Source: Diplodia intermedia
Taxonomy: Eukaryota; Ascomycota; Dothideomycetes; Botryosphaeriales; Botryosphaeriaceae
Length of the DNA stretch: 64,000 nucleotides
Assembly: GCA_021495925.1 (NCBI GenBank)
Contig: JAKEKT010000023.1
Coordinates: forward strand, 186,001 to 250,000
Direction of reading: 5' to 3'
The notes under the pieces were generated by a model that saw only the letters and a list, made by a program, of their open reading frames with translations, had not been told where the DNA came from and searched no databases. The translations under genes were made by a program, and so were the position numbers. Below are positions 45,058 to 57,770 of the stretch, piece after piece; the stretch's first letter is position 1; every line of letters begins with the position of its first letter.

Positions 45058-48000
45058 TCAACCCAAAACCACCGTCTTCCGTCTGGTGCGAGGAGCCCGC
45101 TTTACACCAAACGCTCCCGCCTCTTTACCTTGCTGACCATGAAAACCATGGGGTTCAGCACCAGAACCGACGCCAATGACACAGCTGAGCCCCAAGCCCA
45201 CATCCATCGCCTGCCCCGTGATCCTTGTTCCTCCACCTGCCGATCCTTTCGGGCCTCCCTGCCGCGTCCCCTCAACCGACCTTGCCCGCCTCCTGATCAC
45301 CGTCACGCTGCGCGAGAGCTGGTTTCCATCGACATCATCATCGCCAGACGCCGAGGCCGGCTGCTTCAAGCGAGCCTCTCCGCCAAGCTGCTGAAGTTGT
45401 TGCTGTTGCAGCAGCAGCGGGCTGACCTTGCCAGCCGCCAAGACAGCCTCCAGAAACGACTGTTCGGGCGATTTTCCAGCGACGACGCCGTCGCCCCAAG
45501 ACGGGAGGAGCCTCCTCTTTGGGAGCTGCAGCTGCTCCGGCTCCGACTCCGCCGACGACTCCGGCCGCTCGGGCTCGGGAGGCCCGCAACCGCTGCTGCT
45601 GCTGCCCCTCTCGCTGCTCGCCGTCGTAACCGTCATCTCCCACTGCACACCGCTGTCCTCCCTCTCCCTCTCCCTCTCGACGCCATCCTCCCCCTCGCTC
45701 TTCCCCGCCACGCTCTGCTCCCCCGACGCGTTCCGCACCCAATTCCTCCCCTCGATGCCCAGATCGCCTCCCTCCCCGTCGACCACCGGAAAGACGCTCT
45801 TCTTCTTCCCCGCGCCGCCGCCGCCGACCCCGAACCCCCTCCTGACCCTGCACCACCTCCCGCTCCTCTCCACGTCCCTCACCTGCCGCACGACCTCCAA
45901 CCCCTTCCCGTCATCTTCTTCCTCTTCCTCTTCGGCATCGCCGCCCCCAAACGCCTCCCTCCTCATCCTCTCCGCCCCCGCAATCTCCTCCCTCAGCACC
46001 TCCGCGTCCACCTCGCACGCCCGCACCATGGTCGTGCTCAGCGGCGAGCTGGTGCCGCAGCTGGAGCTCCTCCGGTGCGACGACGATGAGAGGGAGTGGT
46101 TGCTGTTGCTGCCGGCGTTGTTGACGACGTTGTCGTTGCTGAGGCTGCGGCGCGAGGACCAGCGGAGGGGCCGTTGGCGGGCGGCGCGGTGTTGGAGGAG
46201 GGAGAGGAGGGCGGAGTTGGAGGCGTGGGGGTGGTAGGGGTGGTGGGAAGGGTGCTGGGGGTGGGCTGAGGGGAGCATCTGGTTGACGGGGGTGGCTGGC
46301 CTGTCGCTGGAGGGGGAGACGGGGTCGATGTTGGTGTTGTTGGTGTTGTTCGTACTGCTGGGAGCAGTGGTTGGTCGAGTGACGGCAGCGGTAGGACCGT
46401 GGTCCACGACGGGCCTTACGCTGATCGGCATGCTCGGTGGCGGGCCGGATGGGGTCAGGATCCTGCGGTGGCCGAAGACATGGCCACGGCCACCATGTCC
46501 GCGTCTGGTGATGCCGTTGGTACCTCCGGTATTGTCGTTGTGGTGCAAATCCACCTGTTGGTTTTGCTGCTGCTGCTGCTGCGATTGACGATAGTACGCC
46601 TGTTGCTCCGCCGTCAACCTCGCCAACGCCGCCGTCGTCAACGCCAGCGATCCGACGCTTTCACTGCTCGTCCTCTCTTCATTCACCGCCGCCATCGTCG
46701 TCCAGCCGCCCGACGACGTCGCCGTCGGTGTGGTTGTCGACGACAGCCAGGACGACATCCGCGGTGGGCTGTGCGGCATGCTCGGCAGCCTGGGCTTCGC
46801 CTTCACTCTCCTCTTGCACACGTCCAAACCACTCGGTGCGGCGCCGGCGGCAGAAGCAGGTGGAGAACAGTCGCTCTCGCCGTTGCCGTATCCGGCAGCA
46901 CCTCCTCCGACAACGACCGTCACACCAGGTGGATTCGGATGCACCGCTCGCCACGCTGAATCGAGCGGTGGAGGGCTCCTCGCCGGGCGTGCGGGCAAAA
47001 GACGGGGCGGGGAAGAGGTCGGTGAGCCAGCAGTGGGGAAAAATAAAGAAGGCATCGATTGCCCGTAACTTTTTGAACGTTGCTGGTACGGTGATGCAAG
47101 GGATAGCCGCGGGGTGTACCTCGACTCCGCACTCGAGACGCGGCGGGCAGCAGTGGTTGACGCGGAGACGATGGGGCCGGCGGGCAGAAGAAGAGGCGGA
47201 GGGAGTAGCGGTGGTGGGATGTTGGTAGCGAAGCGAAGAGGGAGCGGGGGAGGGGAAGGAGAAGGGCTGTGGACCCAACTGAAATGGTGAGGGTTTTGGC
47301 GCGCGCCGAAAACGGCGTCGCCCGTCGAAGGCGAGGGAGGGAAGGAAGGGCCGGGCGTGGAGCCAGCGAAGCCGCCATTGAGAATACTGGTAGCTGTCGT
47401 CTTTTCGGTCATGGCGGTGTCCGGACGGAAGAACGATGAAGCAGTAAGAGAAGTGAGAGTTGAGGTCGACATGTCTGCTGCGCGGCGAAGTGCCGGGTTG
47501 TAGACACCATCCTCCGGGTTTGGAAGCTTGCGAGATTGGTGGTTGATGTCATTGTTGGTTGTTAGCGCTGAGAGGGAAAATCCAAGGAGACTGGCTTCGA
47601 ACGGGCGGCGGGCAACTGCGAGGATGCCGAAGAGGACGCAGGAAGCAGCACTGCGCAAGCAGTCGATTAGTATACACTCGCTGATAGGCGAAATGCGCTA
47701 CTTACAGTGCGACAAAGGAAATGGCAGCACTGAACCGCTCTGCAGCGCACGAGCTGCCCACTCGCCAGTGGTCATTCAAGTCGTTCGAGAAAGACTGTGG
47801 AAGGCAGACGGGCTGGCGAGCCGCAACGATGAAGTTCCAGCCGGACGTCAACAACCACATGATGCAGAGCATCACGGAAAGCCTGATCGCGAAGTAGCAG
47901 GCGTTCTCAAACTTCCGTGAAGTGACTCCATGTTGTAACCGGTTGTGCCTGCGGGCGACGATCGAGTGGAGGATGATGTAAGAGAAAGATGCAACGGCCT

Positions 48001-48304
48001 GGATGATCGTCAGCTACACAGAACGGATAACGCAGTGGGAAAAACATACTGAAACAATTGTCAGCACCGTCGACGGCAAGAATGTCCTGTCGATGCTGTG
48101 TGTGGCGAACAGAGCGAGCATCGTAATGAGTGGGATGACTGAGCTCCAGAGCAAGACGTGCAGACATATCGTGATGGCGAGAAGAGTCCGACGGCGACGC
48201 TTGAGGGGATGCTGCACGCGGGTATCGGTGGTCGGTCTCCAAAGCCTTTCTAGTCCTTGGACCGACCTACGGTGCCAACGGAACCGAAAGGGCGAAGACG
48301 ACAT
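45058..48304 (-). CDS. Four-helix membrane protein (MARVEL-like) with long disordered tail
   Basis: Three exons are proposed: 48304-48050, 47998-47706 and 47650-45058, encoding 1046 residues in one frame. The second intron has a perfect TACTAATC branch point. Exon 1 starts with a basic region and the first helix (LLAITICLHVLLWSSVIPLITMLALF as two short runs). A second helix is completed across the first splice (TVLTIVS then AVASFSYIILHSIV), a third is FAIRLSVMLCIMWLL, and a fourth spans the second splice (AAISFVAL then AASCVLFGILAVA). This four-helix layout resembles MARVEL-like fungal proteins; the family call is inference. The remaining 800 residues are Ser/Pro/Gly-rich, with a Gln run, acidic stretches and many basic Ser sites, probably a cytoplasmic disordered tail. 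The large last exon alone lacks an early ATG, which supports the upstream exons. Confidence 0.7.
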
Positions 48305-49702
48305 TTCGAGCGTTCGGAATGCTCTCTCCCAAAGTTAAATGAGACCTCTGATCTGAGAACCCACAGATCGATCAAGCGCCACCCCGCGTGATTGACGAAG
48401 TGGCGACGACCTTCGGAGGGAGAGGGGCAGATGATAGAACAAACCGCTGCTAAGCTGTTGCCTTGCGGTAGATATTAGTACGATGAGCTTTGCGAGAATT
48501 CGCTCCTTCAAGCCGCGTTGCCGATGCAGTGTGTCGATAGCCAGGTAGTACCCCGTCTGCAGCAGCGTCCTGCTTGCACGACAGATGATCAGAAAGCAAG
48601 GAATCAGGCGAGGCACCAGCGGCTTCCTGGGAGACGAAACCGGCTGGCCCATCTTGAAGACGCAAGATATGTCTCCCGCTAAAGGTGTGGCTAGCGTAAG
48701 CTTGCAAGAGGTTGGTTTGAATTGAACGAGGCAAGCACTGAAGCACGCCGGTAGGTGCAGTTGGCCAGCCACTTTGGAGCGATCAAGGAAGATGCAGTGT
48801 GGTGATGGGTCGACGCGAGCTGGAACTGCATTCTTGCTTTGCTTGGGAGGCTGGCGCCATGGAATGCGCCCATGTTTTGAGGTGGTTGCTGAAAGGAAGG
48901 ATTAAGGAATGCTTGTCCGGACTTCTGACCACTCAAATTCACGGCCACCCAACGTAGTTGCTGTGGGCAGGGAGCCGTGCAGAAAGATGACAGGTGTCGT
49001 TGTCTCGGGTACCTACCGGTCAGTCATGCCGAGAATTCCGAGAGGTAGCTTGAGGACATGAGGGGCATTTGAAGGTTCCATTAGGTTTGTATGATAAGTC
49101 TTGCATCAGCTAACTCCATTCTGATGTACATCCCCTCGGAGGTAACGCCGAGGAGTCAAGGTATTCGAATAATCGAATGATGGCGCCACCTAGTCGTGGA
49201 ATACTTTGTTCGTGTTCTGTCGGTATGCGCTCGTGGTTTAACAGGCTACTTCTTCATGTCTTGCAAGTGACTGAAGACCTTATCAGCTTGTGTGACGTCC
49301 CTCGTTTCGGTCCCTGCATAAACTCCGCCTCCTTCTGTCAGGCCACGCTACTGTCCGAGTACTTGACCGCGTTCAAGGGTACCAAAGCTTTGAAGAACCC
49401 TGCCAAAGACCGTCCAGCAGCCGACTGCAGTGAACACACGTGAAGATTCATCATCTTGAAACGTATCGAGTACTGCCTGGCCTCGAATTAGAAAGGCAAT
49501 TGTCTGCGACGACCCACATCCTCTCCAAGATAGCCGATCTTATCGGTGGTGAGGATGATCGAGATTCCGGCAAGGCTCTTGTGCTCCGTGTAACGACCCT
49601 TTGCCTGACCTTGCGGGTGCCGCGTGCCATATGTCGTGCTTCCTCAATGACGTGCTTCTCTTTTCCAATCATGGAAGGTCAGTCGACCGTCTGGAGACCT
49701 CA
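48305..49702. other. Intergenic region without recognisable gene
   Basis: About 1.4 kb: promoter side of the four-helix membrane protein and 3' side of TLG1. A minus-strand frame at 48335-48772 and plus-strand frames at 49177-49443 and 49440-49925 have no motif and are not supported by splice patterns. Confidence 0.4.
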
Positions 49703-50686
49703 TCAGAGGACGATGAGCAGGACAAGGATGACGATGAGGACAAAAATCAGCACCGCAATGCAGCAGCTGGAGTACTTGTCTGGCAACCCAAAGAGTCAGC
49801 ACACATGCCCACACATAAAACCACCACGACTCACCCTCATTCTGCCGAATGACCCACCCCACCCTCTTCAATCCACTCTGGAGCTTTCCGCCCACACGAT
49901 CCGCGACCGTGTCCACCTCTTCTAATATGCCTCCCTGCTCCTCCAACTCCCTTCCCATCTCATCCGCCTGCAGCCTCAAATTCCCCACTGTCCGAAACAC
50001 GCCGTCGAGCGCCTGATCTTGCTCCTGCATGAGCTCCATCTGCCTCTCCTGCTCCATCGCCGCATACGCATCATCCCCCATCATCTCGTCGTCCTCCTCG
50101 AACCCATCCGGATCCGGCAACACGTCCGGGTTGTTGTGCGCGGCATCCTTGCCCTTGCCCGCGCCCGCCCCGCCCGCGGCAGCGGCGGCGGTAGCCGAGC
50201 TCGATATGGTCTTGACCAGCTCCGCCCGCATCCCCTCCACCTCCCTGCCCACGTCCTCGACCAGCCGCCGCCGGCGCTCCACCTCGTCGATCTCCAGCCC
50301 GAAGCGGTACGGGTCGCGCTCGACCGCGCGCACGCTGTCGACCAGGTCCTGCAGGTCCGCCGACAGGTCCGTCAGCGCCTGCTCCAGCTCCTGCCGCGCC
50401 TCGACCAGCTCCGGGTTGGCCGCCGACGACGCCGAGCTGCGGATGCGCAGGTACGATTGGAAGAGCGGCCGCGTCGTGTCGAGGAGGGCGAGCACGTCTC
50501 TGTTGGTGGGAGCGGTGTCAATTAGCGTGGTGGGGCAAAATGCTATGTGGTCGGTGTGAATCTCGAGGCTTGTATGGCATCGCGCGCATTGCGGGATACG
50601 TGTGTATGAGGCGGGAATGCGGCAGGACGGGGCGCGTACGCTTGGACTTGGAGGAAAGGATCCTCATCGCTCGTTGCGTTCATCAT
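49703..50686 (-). CDS. tlg1: Golgi/endosomal Qc-SNARE TLG1 (syntaxin 6 type)
   Basis: SNARE for fusion of endosome-derived vesicles with the late Golgi. Three exons: 50686-50640, 50499-49835 and 49779-49703, giving 262 residues. The 47-base first exon encodes MMNATSDEDPFLQVQ and joins, across a 140-nt intron, to ADVLALLDTTRPLFQ; this restores the typical syntaxin-6 N-terminal domain, including VRAVERDPYRFGLEIDEVERRRRLVEDV. The SNARE motif follows from about residue 175 (MQEQDQALDGVFRTVGNL), with the central Gln in LEEQGGILEEVDTVADRV. The last 25 codons, reached by a 55-nt phase-1 intron, encode KYSSCCIAVLIFVLIVILVL, a C-terminal membrane anchor with a possible palmitoylation CC. A Gly/Ala-rich insertion (about 112-130) is variable. 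Either of two adjacent ATGs may start translation. Confidence 0.9.
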
Positions 50687-51138
50687 ATTTGCGGTAGAGA
50701 GGTGCGCGAATTCGTCAAGTTGCGTTGTTATAAAAGGGAAGTAGGCCGTCGCATGGGAACAGTGTCGTGGTCGATGGAGCTGCGACGGAGCTTGGGGCGC
50801 GCGTTCACGGGTCCGCCCCGGCTGCACCTGCCGCGAACGGGCGCCTCACTTGTCCGTGTGATATCATCTCAGCTCAAAAGGCACATTACAAACTAATCTT
50901 AGGAAGAATCCATACATATATTCATCTAGACAGTATGCTCACATCTAATCGCGTTTTTTCATCATTTCTGATTTCTTTGCCCATTCCCACCCATGATATT
51001 TTCCACCCAGTCCCTGCAGAGGTACGATCGAAGATTTTCCGATCTTCCAAAGAACGCCAAATGTACCAGACAGCAAAAAGTCAAGCAGGAAGCAAAAGAG
51101 CGAGAGACCATCCCGCAAGCTGTGAACGACAGGACCGC
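50687..51138. other. Intergenic region between TLG1 and FGAM synthase
   Basis: 452 bases: the TLG1 promoter and the 3' region of the FGAM synthase gene, both on the minus strand. Only short frames, no recognisable gene. Confidence 0.5.
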
Positions 51139-54100
51139 TCAGCCAACCCACCTCCTGGCGCTCTTGAACATGCGCACCCAAGGGCCAAACTCGCCCCACT
51201 GGTCCGCCATCTCCTTCGGCGCCCAGCTAGCCACGTCCTTGAGGATAGTGCGCTCCGGGTGAGGCATCATCGCCAGCACCCTGCCGTCGGGGCTCCTCAC
51301 GCCGGTGATACCGTTGGGGCTACCGTTGGGGTTGAATGGGTAGCGCTCCGTCGCCCGCTTGTAGTTGTCGACGTAGCGCATCGAGACGAGTCCGTCATTC
51401 TGAAGCGTCTCGGGCGACGACGCCGCCGTCGGAGATGCCGAGAAGGTGGCACGGCCCTCACCGTGTGCGACGACGATGGGCAGCATGGAGCCGTGCATGC
51501 CGTGGAGGAAGACGGACTGAGGGGTAGTGGGGGTAGCAGGAGGGTCCTGCACCTCGACCATGCAGACGCGGGCTTCGTACTGCTCGCTGGCGTTGCGCTC
51601 GAAAGTTGGCCATGGCTGACAGCCCGGGATGAGTTCCTTGATACGAGACAGGAACTGGCACCCGTTGCAGACACCAAGAGCGAAGGTGTCCGTACGCTCG
51701 AAGAAAGCCTGGAACTCCTTACGAGCCTCGGGGTGGAGCAGCACGCTCTTGGCCCAACCCTGACCAGCGCCGAGAACGTCGGCATATGAGAAGCCACCGC
51801 AGGCGGCGAGACCGGCGAACGAGGCGAGCGAGACGCGGCCCGTGAGGATATCCGTCATGTGAACGTCAATAGCTGAGAAACCGGCAACGTTGAAGGCGAA
51901 GGCCATCTCAGCCTGGCCGTTGACACCCTCCTCACGGAGGATGGCAACGCGAGGCCTGGCCGCGACCATGGAGGTAAGAGATGTCGTGATAGGCAGAATA
52001 TTGTCCCTAGGGTTGAATGTCAGGTTGTACGCAAGACCGGGGTCGACGTCGTCACGGATGTTCTCGTATTCCATATCGGCGCACGCAGGGTTGTCACGAA
52101 GCCTCTGCAGCTCGTGGGATGTAGCAGCCCACTGGTGCTGGAGCTCCTTGCGGCTCTCCTTGTAGATGACGCGGGCCGAAGAAGTGAGAACCAAGTTCTG
52201 CTTGGTAACCACCGGCACACGGCCAATCTTCTTGATCATGCCAGGAGGCGGCCCGCAAGTGGCGAAGCACCTGCGGAACTCGATCTCATCCTTCTTGCGG
52301 ACCTGGAAGACAGCGCCGAGCTCCTCGTTGAAGAGGGCCTCGATCATATCCTTGGTGTCCTTGCTGGGGCACAGCTCATCCAGCATGACCTCAAGACCGC
52401 AGCGGCCGGCAAACATCATCTCGACCAAGGTAGTGAACAGACCACCATCAGAGCGGTCATGGTAGGCGAGGACAATGCCGGCCTCATGCAGCTGCTCAAC
52501 AGCATCATAAAAGTCTCTCAGCAAGTCAGCATCACGGACGTCAGGCGCCTCGTCGCCGACCTGGCCAAAGACCTGGGCCACTGCAGATCCGCCCATAGCC
52601 TTCTTGCCCTGAGCAAGGTCGACATAGAGAAGAATAGTCTCGCCAACGTCCTCAAGGCGATGCAGAGCAGGCGTCCAGGTCCGATCGATGAGGTCAACTG
52701 GCGCGAAAGCGGAGATGACCAATGAGAGAGGAGCGGTGACTTCGCGGGCTTCCTTGGAAGCGGGATCCTGCCACTTCATCTTCATCGACATCGAGTCCTT
52801 GCCGACGGGAATGCTGACGCCGAGCTTCGGGCACAGGTCCATGCCGATGGCCTCAACAGCCTCGTACAAAGCTGCGCCCTCACCAGGGTGGCTGCTAGCA
52901 GCCATCCAATTGGCAGAGAGGCGGACACGGGACAGGCGCTCAGGGATACTGGCAGCAGCCAGGTTCATGAGCGACTCGGCAACGGCCATGCGGGCCGAGG
53001 CAGCGGCGGAAATGAGAGCCAGGTTGGGCCTCTCACCCATAGACATAGCCTCGCCAGTCTTGACACCGGGAAGAAGCGAAGTGGCCGTGACGGAAACATC
53101 CGCAACGGGAACCTGCCAAGGGCCAACCATCTGATCACGGACGGTGAGACCGCCAACAGTACGGTCGCCGATGGTGATCAGGAAAGATTTGGAGCCAACC
53201 GAGGGAAGGGACAGAACCCTAGACACAGCCTCGGGGAAGAGGCCCTCGGGCTCAATATCTGGAATGTAAGAAGTCAAGGTAGTGTCAAAGACAGGAAGCT
53301 TGAGCTGCCTCGACTCAACGACCCTCGACATCTTCGGAGGTTTGCCGAAAAGCACAGACATAGGCAAATCAATGGGCTTGGGGTAGTCCGGAGAGTCGCG
53401 GTCCATGAGAATGAGCTGGTTGTTGTGAGAGGCTTTCTCGCCAGTTGCCTCACCGACAACAGAGAAGCCACAGCGTTCTCTCTTGCAGATGCGCTTGAAC
53501 TGATCAAGGCCTTCGGGGCCAACCGCCATGACGTAACGCTCCTGCGCCTCGCAACACCAAATCTGCAGCGGGCTCATGCTCTTATCGGTGTTGTCAACCT
53601 CACGCAGCTCGAAGGTTGCGCCGAGTCCAGAGTCATGGACCAGCTCCGGCAGTGCGTTAGAGAGACCACCTGCACCAACATCGTGAATGAACTTGATAGG
53701 ATTTTGCAGACCCAACGATGTGCAAGTATTGATGACTTCCTGCGCCCTTCTCTGCACTTCGGCGTTGCCTCTTTGGACACTGGCAAAGTCAAGCTCGACT
53801 GAGCCTTCGCCGGACTGAACACTCGATGCGGCACCACCGCCGAGACCAATGAGCATGGCGGGGCCACCAAGAACGATCAGGTGGTCACCGGGAGTGACGA
53901 GCTCAGGGTCCTTGAGCGCGAACTGCGGTCGGATGGTACCGACGCCACCGGCGATCATGATGGGTTTATGGTAACCCCTGACCTCAGTATCCTCGTTGAC
54001 CGGGATCTTAGTGGTCAAGGTACGGAAGTAACCAGCAGTGCAAGGGCGTCCAAACTCGTTGTTGAAAGCAGCACTGCCGATAGGCGCTTCCAGCATGATG

Positions 54101-55269
54101 TCCAAGCTGCTGGCAATGTGCGCCGGTCTACCGACGTCCACTTCCCAAGGCTGCTCGAAGCCGGGAATGTGGAGGTCCGAGACGCTGAAACCACAGAGAC
54201 CGGCCTTGGGCTTGGATCCACGGCCCACAGCTCCTTCATCTCTGATCTCACCACCAGCGCCAGTGGCAGCTCCTGGGTAGGGAGACACGGCAGTCGGGTG
54301 GTTGTGAGTCTCGACCTTCGCGAGGAAGTGGACCAACTCTCTGGTCTGCAACCACTCGCCGGTGGCATTGTTCGGGGCCCAGAAGCTGGCGTTGTCACCC
54401 TCTAGAACAGCGGCGTTATCGCTGTACGCGCTGACTGTGTATTGAGGGTACTTCTTGTGGGTGTTCTTGATCATGCCGAACAGACTCATGGGTTTCTGGA
54501 CGCCATCGATAGTCCAGTCGGCATTGAACTGCTTGTGCCTGCAATGCTCCGAGTTGACCTGAGCAAACATGAACAGCTCGACATCAACCGGGCCCCTCTT
54601 CAGATTCTCGGTGTATGCCTCCACCAGGTAGTCTATCTCGGCCGCATCGAGCGCCAGTCCCAGCTCCTTGTTTGCCTTCTCCAGCGCCTCCTTGGGCGTT
54701 GTGCCTTCGGCAAGAAGGTCAACACTGGTAGCAAGCGCGGGCTCATGCTCGCCGAAGGTGTGGTTGAGGTCCGGCTGAGTCCTACTGATGGTCTGAGTCA
54801 TGCGGTCGTACAGGAGGTCAGGCTGCGGGATCTCTGTGCTAGCGGGACGCTTATCCGCGGGGAAGGTGGCGGCAATGACCATACCGCGCTCGATGCGCTT
54901 CACCGACTCCTTGAGCCCGCAGACATGAGCGATGTTGGTGGCCTGAGTGCTCCATGATGAAATGGTGCCGGGGCGCGGGCAGACGTAGAAGAGGGCGGTG
55001 TTTTCGTCGCGGGGCTCGCCATTGCGGGTGAGGGCGTCGAGGATCGTTTGGTACAAGTGGTCGTCGACGGAGGGAATGTCGCCGTAGAAAAGCAGCTGCT
55101 CGAGTGCCTTCAATTGGTCGGTCTCGAGCTCGCCGTTCGGATTGACGAAGTGAAGCCAGATGCCGCGCACTTCCTCGGCGCCCAACTCGCGTGCAAGCTT
55201 CACGCAGCGGAAGTTGGAGAAGGCCGAGGAGCCTGGGATGACCAGGTAGGGGTCTTGTGCCGCAGCCAT
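51139..55269 (-). CDS. ade6: Phosphoribosylformylglycinamidine synthase
   Basis: Large-type PurL: ATP- and glutamine-dependent conversion of FGAR to FGAM in purine synthesis, in the cytosol. Intronless, 1376 residues, close to the usual length of about 1350. The N-terminal PurS-like region begins right after the start ([19 protein letters not shown]). The synthase half has [44 protein letters not shown] and the second AIRS-like repeat with [14 protein letters not shown]. The C-terminal glutaminase domain starts at [14 protein letters not shown], with the nucleophile Cys in [10 protein letters not shown] and the His/Glu pair in the VVAHGEGR region. It ends [13 protein letters not shown], as in other family members. 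The start was chosen because the longer open frame upstream has no ATG. The gene is the largest uninterrupted frame in the window. Confidence 0.97.
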   Translation of the reverse strand: MAAAQDPYLVIPGSSAFSNFRCVKLARELGAEEVRGIWLHFVNPNGELETDQLKALEQLLFYGDIPSVDDHLYQTILDALTRNGEPRDENTALFYVCPRPGTISSWSTQATNIAHVCGLKESVKRIERGMVIAATFPADKRPASTEIPQPDLLYDRMTQTISRTQPDLNHTFGEHEPALATSVDLLAEGTTPKEALEKANKELGLALDAAEIDYLVEAYTENLKRGPVDVELFMFAQVNSEHCRHKQFNADWTIDGVQKPMSLFGMIKNTHKKYPQYTVSAYSDNAAVLEGDNASFWAPNNATGEWLQTRELVHFLAKVETHNHPTAVSPYPGAATGAGGEIRDEGAVGRGSKPKAGLCGFSVSDLHIPGFEQPWEVDVGRPAHIASSLDIMLEAPIGSAAFNNEFGRPCTAGYFRTLTTKIPVNEDTEVRGYHKPIMIAGGVGTIRPQFALKDPELVTPGDHLIVLGGPAMLIGLGGGAASSVQSGEGSVELDFASVQRGNAEVQRRAQEVINTCTSLGLQNPIKFIHDVGAGGLSNALPELVHDSGLGATFELREVDNTDKSMSPLQIWCCEAQERYVMAVGPEGLDQFKRICKRERCGFSVVGEATGEKASHNNQLILMDRDSPDYPKPIDLPMSVLFGKPPKMSRVVESRQLKLPVFDTTLTSYIPDIEPEGLFPEAVSRVLSLPSVGSKSFLITIGDRTVGGLTVRDQMVGPWQVPVADVSVTATSLLPGVKTGEAMSMGERPNLALISAAASARMAVAESLMNLAAASIPERLSRVRLSANWMAASSHPGEGAALYEAVEAIGMDLCPKLGVSIPVGKDSMSMKMKWQDPASKEAREVTAPLSLVISAFAPVDLIDRTWTPALHRLEDVGETILLYVDLAQGKKAMGGSAVAQVFGQVGDEAPDVRDADLLRDFYDAVEQLHEAGIVLAYHDRSDGGLFTTLVEMMFAGRCGLEVMLDELCPSKDTKDMIEALFNEELGAVFQVRKKDEIEFRRCFATCGPPPGMIKKIGRVPVVTKQNLVLTSSARVIYKESRKELQHQWAATSHELQRLRDNPACADMEYENIRDDVDPGLAYNLTFNPRDNILPITTSLTSMVAARPRVAILREEGVNGQAEMAFAFNVAGFSAIDVHMTDILTGRVSLASFAGLAACGGFSYADVLGAGQGWAKSVLLHPEARKEFQAFFERTDTFALGVCNGCQFLSRIKELIPGCQPWPTFERNASEQYEARVCMVEVQDPPATPTTPQSVFLHGMHGSMLPIVVAHGEGRATFSASPTAASSPETLQNDGLVSMRYVDNYKRATERYPFNPNGSPNGITGVRSPDGRVLAMMPHPERTILKDVASWAPKEMADQWGEFGPWVRMFKSARRWVG

Positions 55270-56148
55270 GTTCCAGGCGGCGACTATACACGCGGGGTGG
55301 CGTTTGGGGGAGGACCGTGTGGTGGAGGGTTCACGGCATAGAAAAAGTTCGGAGGGAAGAGCTTGAAGAAGTAAGGTCCTTAGTGGGGGTGCGGGGGTCC
55401 TGATCGGCCCGGTCGTTGATGCCAAGGCCTGCCCTTTCCATCACCGGCGCAGCAACAGAGTGCTGAAAACGTAGAGCGCATTCCGCAAATCAGTCAGAAG
55501 AGTGCATCCCTTTTGCTATGTGCAGCGGCAACTGTAAACATCTTGCAGATCCTCCGTCTCAGCACCCTAGAGGGGCCACCGACCCACAGCCAATGAACGC
55601 CAACCTGAATGTAAATCTCGCCCGTAATCGGCATCATCGGCATGTTTATCGTCACCGCCCGTTGCTGTGCCTCTGAGGTATCTCGTGATTTGCTCTGAAA
55701 GTGGAGATTTCTGTCGAACAGGAGGTCCAACTCGACTCAGAACCACGATATATGCGAAACAAGAAATTGCGAGTCTGGTCTTTGAAGCATGTGATTACGA
55801 ACCATAAAAGGGCGTGGCCTTCTGATTGGACATTGATAATGAAAGCCATGTGCATCCGCAATGGTCCAGGCAGTCGTGAACAGGCGTCATGTGGAGGACG
55901 TAGTGATTTGACAGCTGTACAATTGTTTCGAAGCAGCGCAAAGGAATCGACTATTGCACGTGCGCATGCGTCCATGCGGATGATGATACAAGTCGCCCTT
56001 GTCACATTTTTCCGCCCAGCCTACCGCCTACCGTCTGCCAGCCGCTCGACTGTAGTCGTTTGATCCTGCGCTCTTCATATCCTTTGAACCCAGCCCGCAG
56101 GGCCGCACATTATTCACTTGGATCCGCTCTAATGGGGTGTCTGGTCGT
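55270..56148. other. Intergenic region, no gene seen
   Basis: About 880 bases comprising the promoter of FGAM synthase and the 3' region of COX6. Open frames here are short and unrelated to known families. Confidence 0.5.
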
Positions 56149-57017
56149 CTACTGCGACTCGGGGTAGAGGCTCTCCTTGAGGGAGACGCCGAGCTCTTCC
56201 CGGAGGGGCTCAAGCTCCTTCAGGTACTCGTCGTACTGGCCCTTGTTCTCAACCTTCGCCTTGATTCCTGTGACGCCCAGTCAGCATAAAGTCCCCAACA
56301 TGAGCTCAATCTCCATCGCCATGGCCTGGCGAGTTTGTGCGATGTTGCAGAGTAGCTCGACAGTGAGGCGGAAAGCAGCAGCAACCCACCCTCGAAGATC
56401 CGGACAGCGGTGGGGAAGTCGTTGACGCGCCTGGCGGCCTTGAGGGCAGCGGTGATGACGGAGGTGGAGGGGACAAGATCGTAAGCGAAGGCGTTGTTCA
56501 AGTTGCGCTGGTTATCGTGGCGCTGCGTCAGCAATTGCTCCTGCGCATCGTGTATTGTTGACTTGTGGACGTGGCCGGCAGCCTGGCCGCACAGGCCGAG
56601 CATCACCACGGATCAAGGGAAGGTGGGCAGAACACACCTGGAGCTCGAAAACATCCTGGACGGCATCAAACTCCTTCTCGTACCTGTCAATGGCCGCGAA
56701 TCGCGTTAGCTCGAGTCGTCCAGAGGCGGCGGGTGCGCGATAGGCGCGCATGGTGTGGCATGGCAGCGGAATGGCAGAGCCTTCAGAAACCTCCTCCCCG
56801 CGGTGGCGCAGCCATTGGTGCTCCAGGAAGCGCGCTAAGCGATCGATCCGTACCTGGCAGTGAACTCCTCGAAGCTCTCCTCGTGGTGGTCATCGGAAGA
56901 CCTCCGGACGGTGGTGCTGAAGCTCTTGGGGAAGCGCACAGCGGAAACGGGCGCAGCGGTGCGGATGAAGGTGGGACGGCTGGCGCGAGCCGCGATACGG
57001 AAGATGCTGGAGGACAT
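56149..57017 (-). CDS. cox6: Cytochrome c oxidase subunit 6 (Va type)
   Basis: Nuclear-encoded subunit of respiratory complex IV on the matrix side of the inner membrane. Four exons (57017-56854, 56683-56638, 56507-56390, 56267-56149) with introns of 170, 130, 122 nt join in one frame to give 148 residues, the same length as yeast Cox6. The first exon carries a basic, Ser/Arg/Ala-rich presequence ending in FSTTVRRSSDDHHEE. The mature core reads EEFTARYEKEFDAVQDVFEL, then RNLNNAFAYDLVPSTSVITA, then FPTAVRIFEGIKAKVENKGQ across the last splice, and ends LGVSLKESLYPESQ, all typical of the family. Three introns in so short a gene indicate an old eukaryotic structure. Confidence 0.96.
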
Positions 57018-57770
57018 TGTGGCCGGGATGTGGGCGGGGCAATGTGATGCAGGATGTTGTGGGTGCGTGCTGCGGAGATGCGGGAGTCTGAGCAGTTAAC
57101 GCAGGTTGCAGCGAGGTACGTTGGTGGTGTGAGTTCGCGGCGGCCCTAGCAGGGCACCCGCCATCCCGGATTCTTCCTCAGGCTCAATTTCGCTCCAGCA
57201 TGGGTCACGTGCAGTCGACGTCCATGCGAATTGAAGCGACTGTGATCGCCCTGACTCATGCTGCTGACACGTCTGCCAACCCGGTAATGGTGCCAGTGCC
57301 ATTGGACACCGTCATGGTGGTTCCAGCTTCACCGAAAGACTAATATGCATTAGGACTGCAGTATCTACCATGCCTTCCGTCGCCCTCTATCCATGCCATA
57401 CAGTACATCTATGCTACTCATTCATACATAACGAAGGTTGTGTGCTTATTACAATAGTGTAAATGATGCCGTCTGACCAGAGGCTGCATCCTCTCTCCAA
57501 ACAGAGAGAGGGCTCAAAACACCCACAAACAGCAGCCTCTCATGGTCTTTTCGTCCGGGATACCGACGAACCCAACAAACCAAGGTTCTCAACGTCGTAT
57601 CCATGCCCGCCCGCCCATCATGCTCCTCTAATGCGAAGAGTTTCGTTGTCCAAAAAATAGTGCCGTAGCTGCCCATTCCGTCCCTAATATTTGTGCGTAA
57701 AGAATCCAAAGTGCAAAGGTCCGACGCATGAACGTAAGTGCGCGGCCAGGCGCTGATGTAATCGGTACAT
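57018..57770. other. Intergenic region, no gene seen
   Basis: The COX6 promoter and the 3' region of the elongase gene, about 750 bases. No recognisable frame. Confidence 0.5.

Noticed and set aside
45428..46237. Plus-strand Ser/Pro/Leu-rich frame in the tail region of the four-helix protein
   Set aside because: Low-complexity repeats on the minus strand open several frames on both strands. The minus frame continues unbroken for 2.6 kb and joins to upstream exons.
48335..48772. 145-codon minus-strand frame upstream of the four-helix membrane protein
   Set aside because: Considered as an additional exon, but it ends before the good ATG at 48304 and no splice sites connect it; more likely leader or promoter.
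51297..51797. Minus-strand frame overlapping the end of FGAM synthase in another phase
   Set aside because: FGAM synthase is intact through this region, including its glutaminase motifs; the alternative frame is a shadow.
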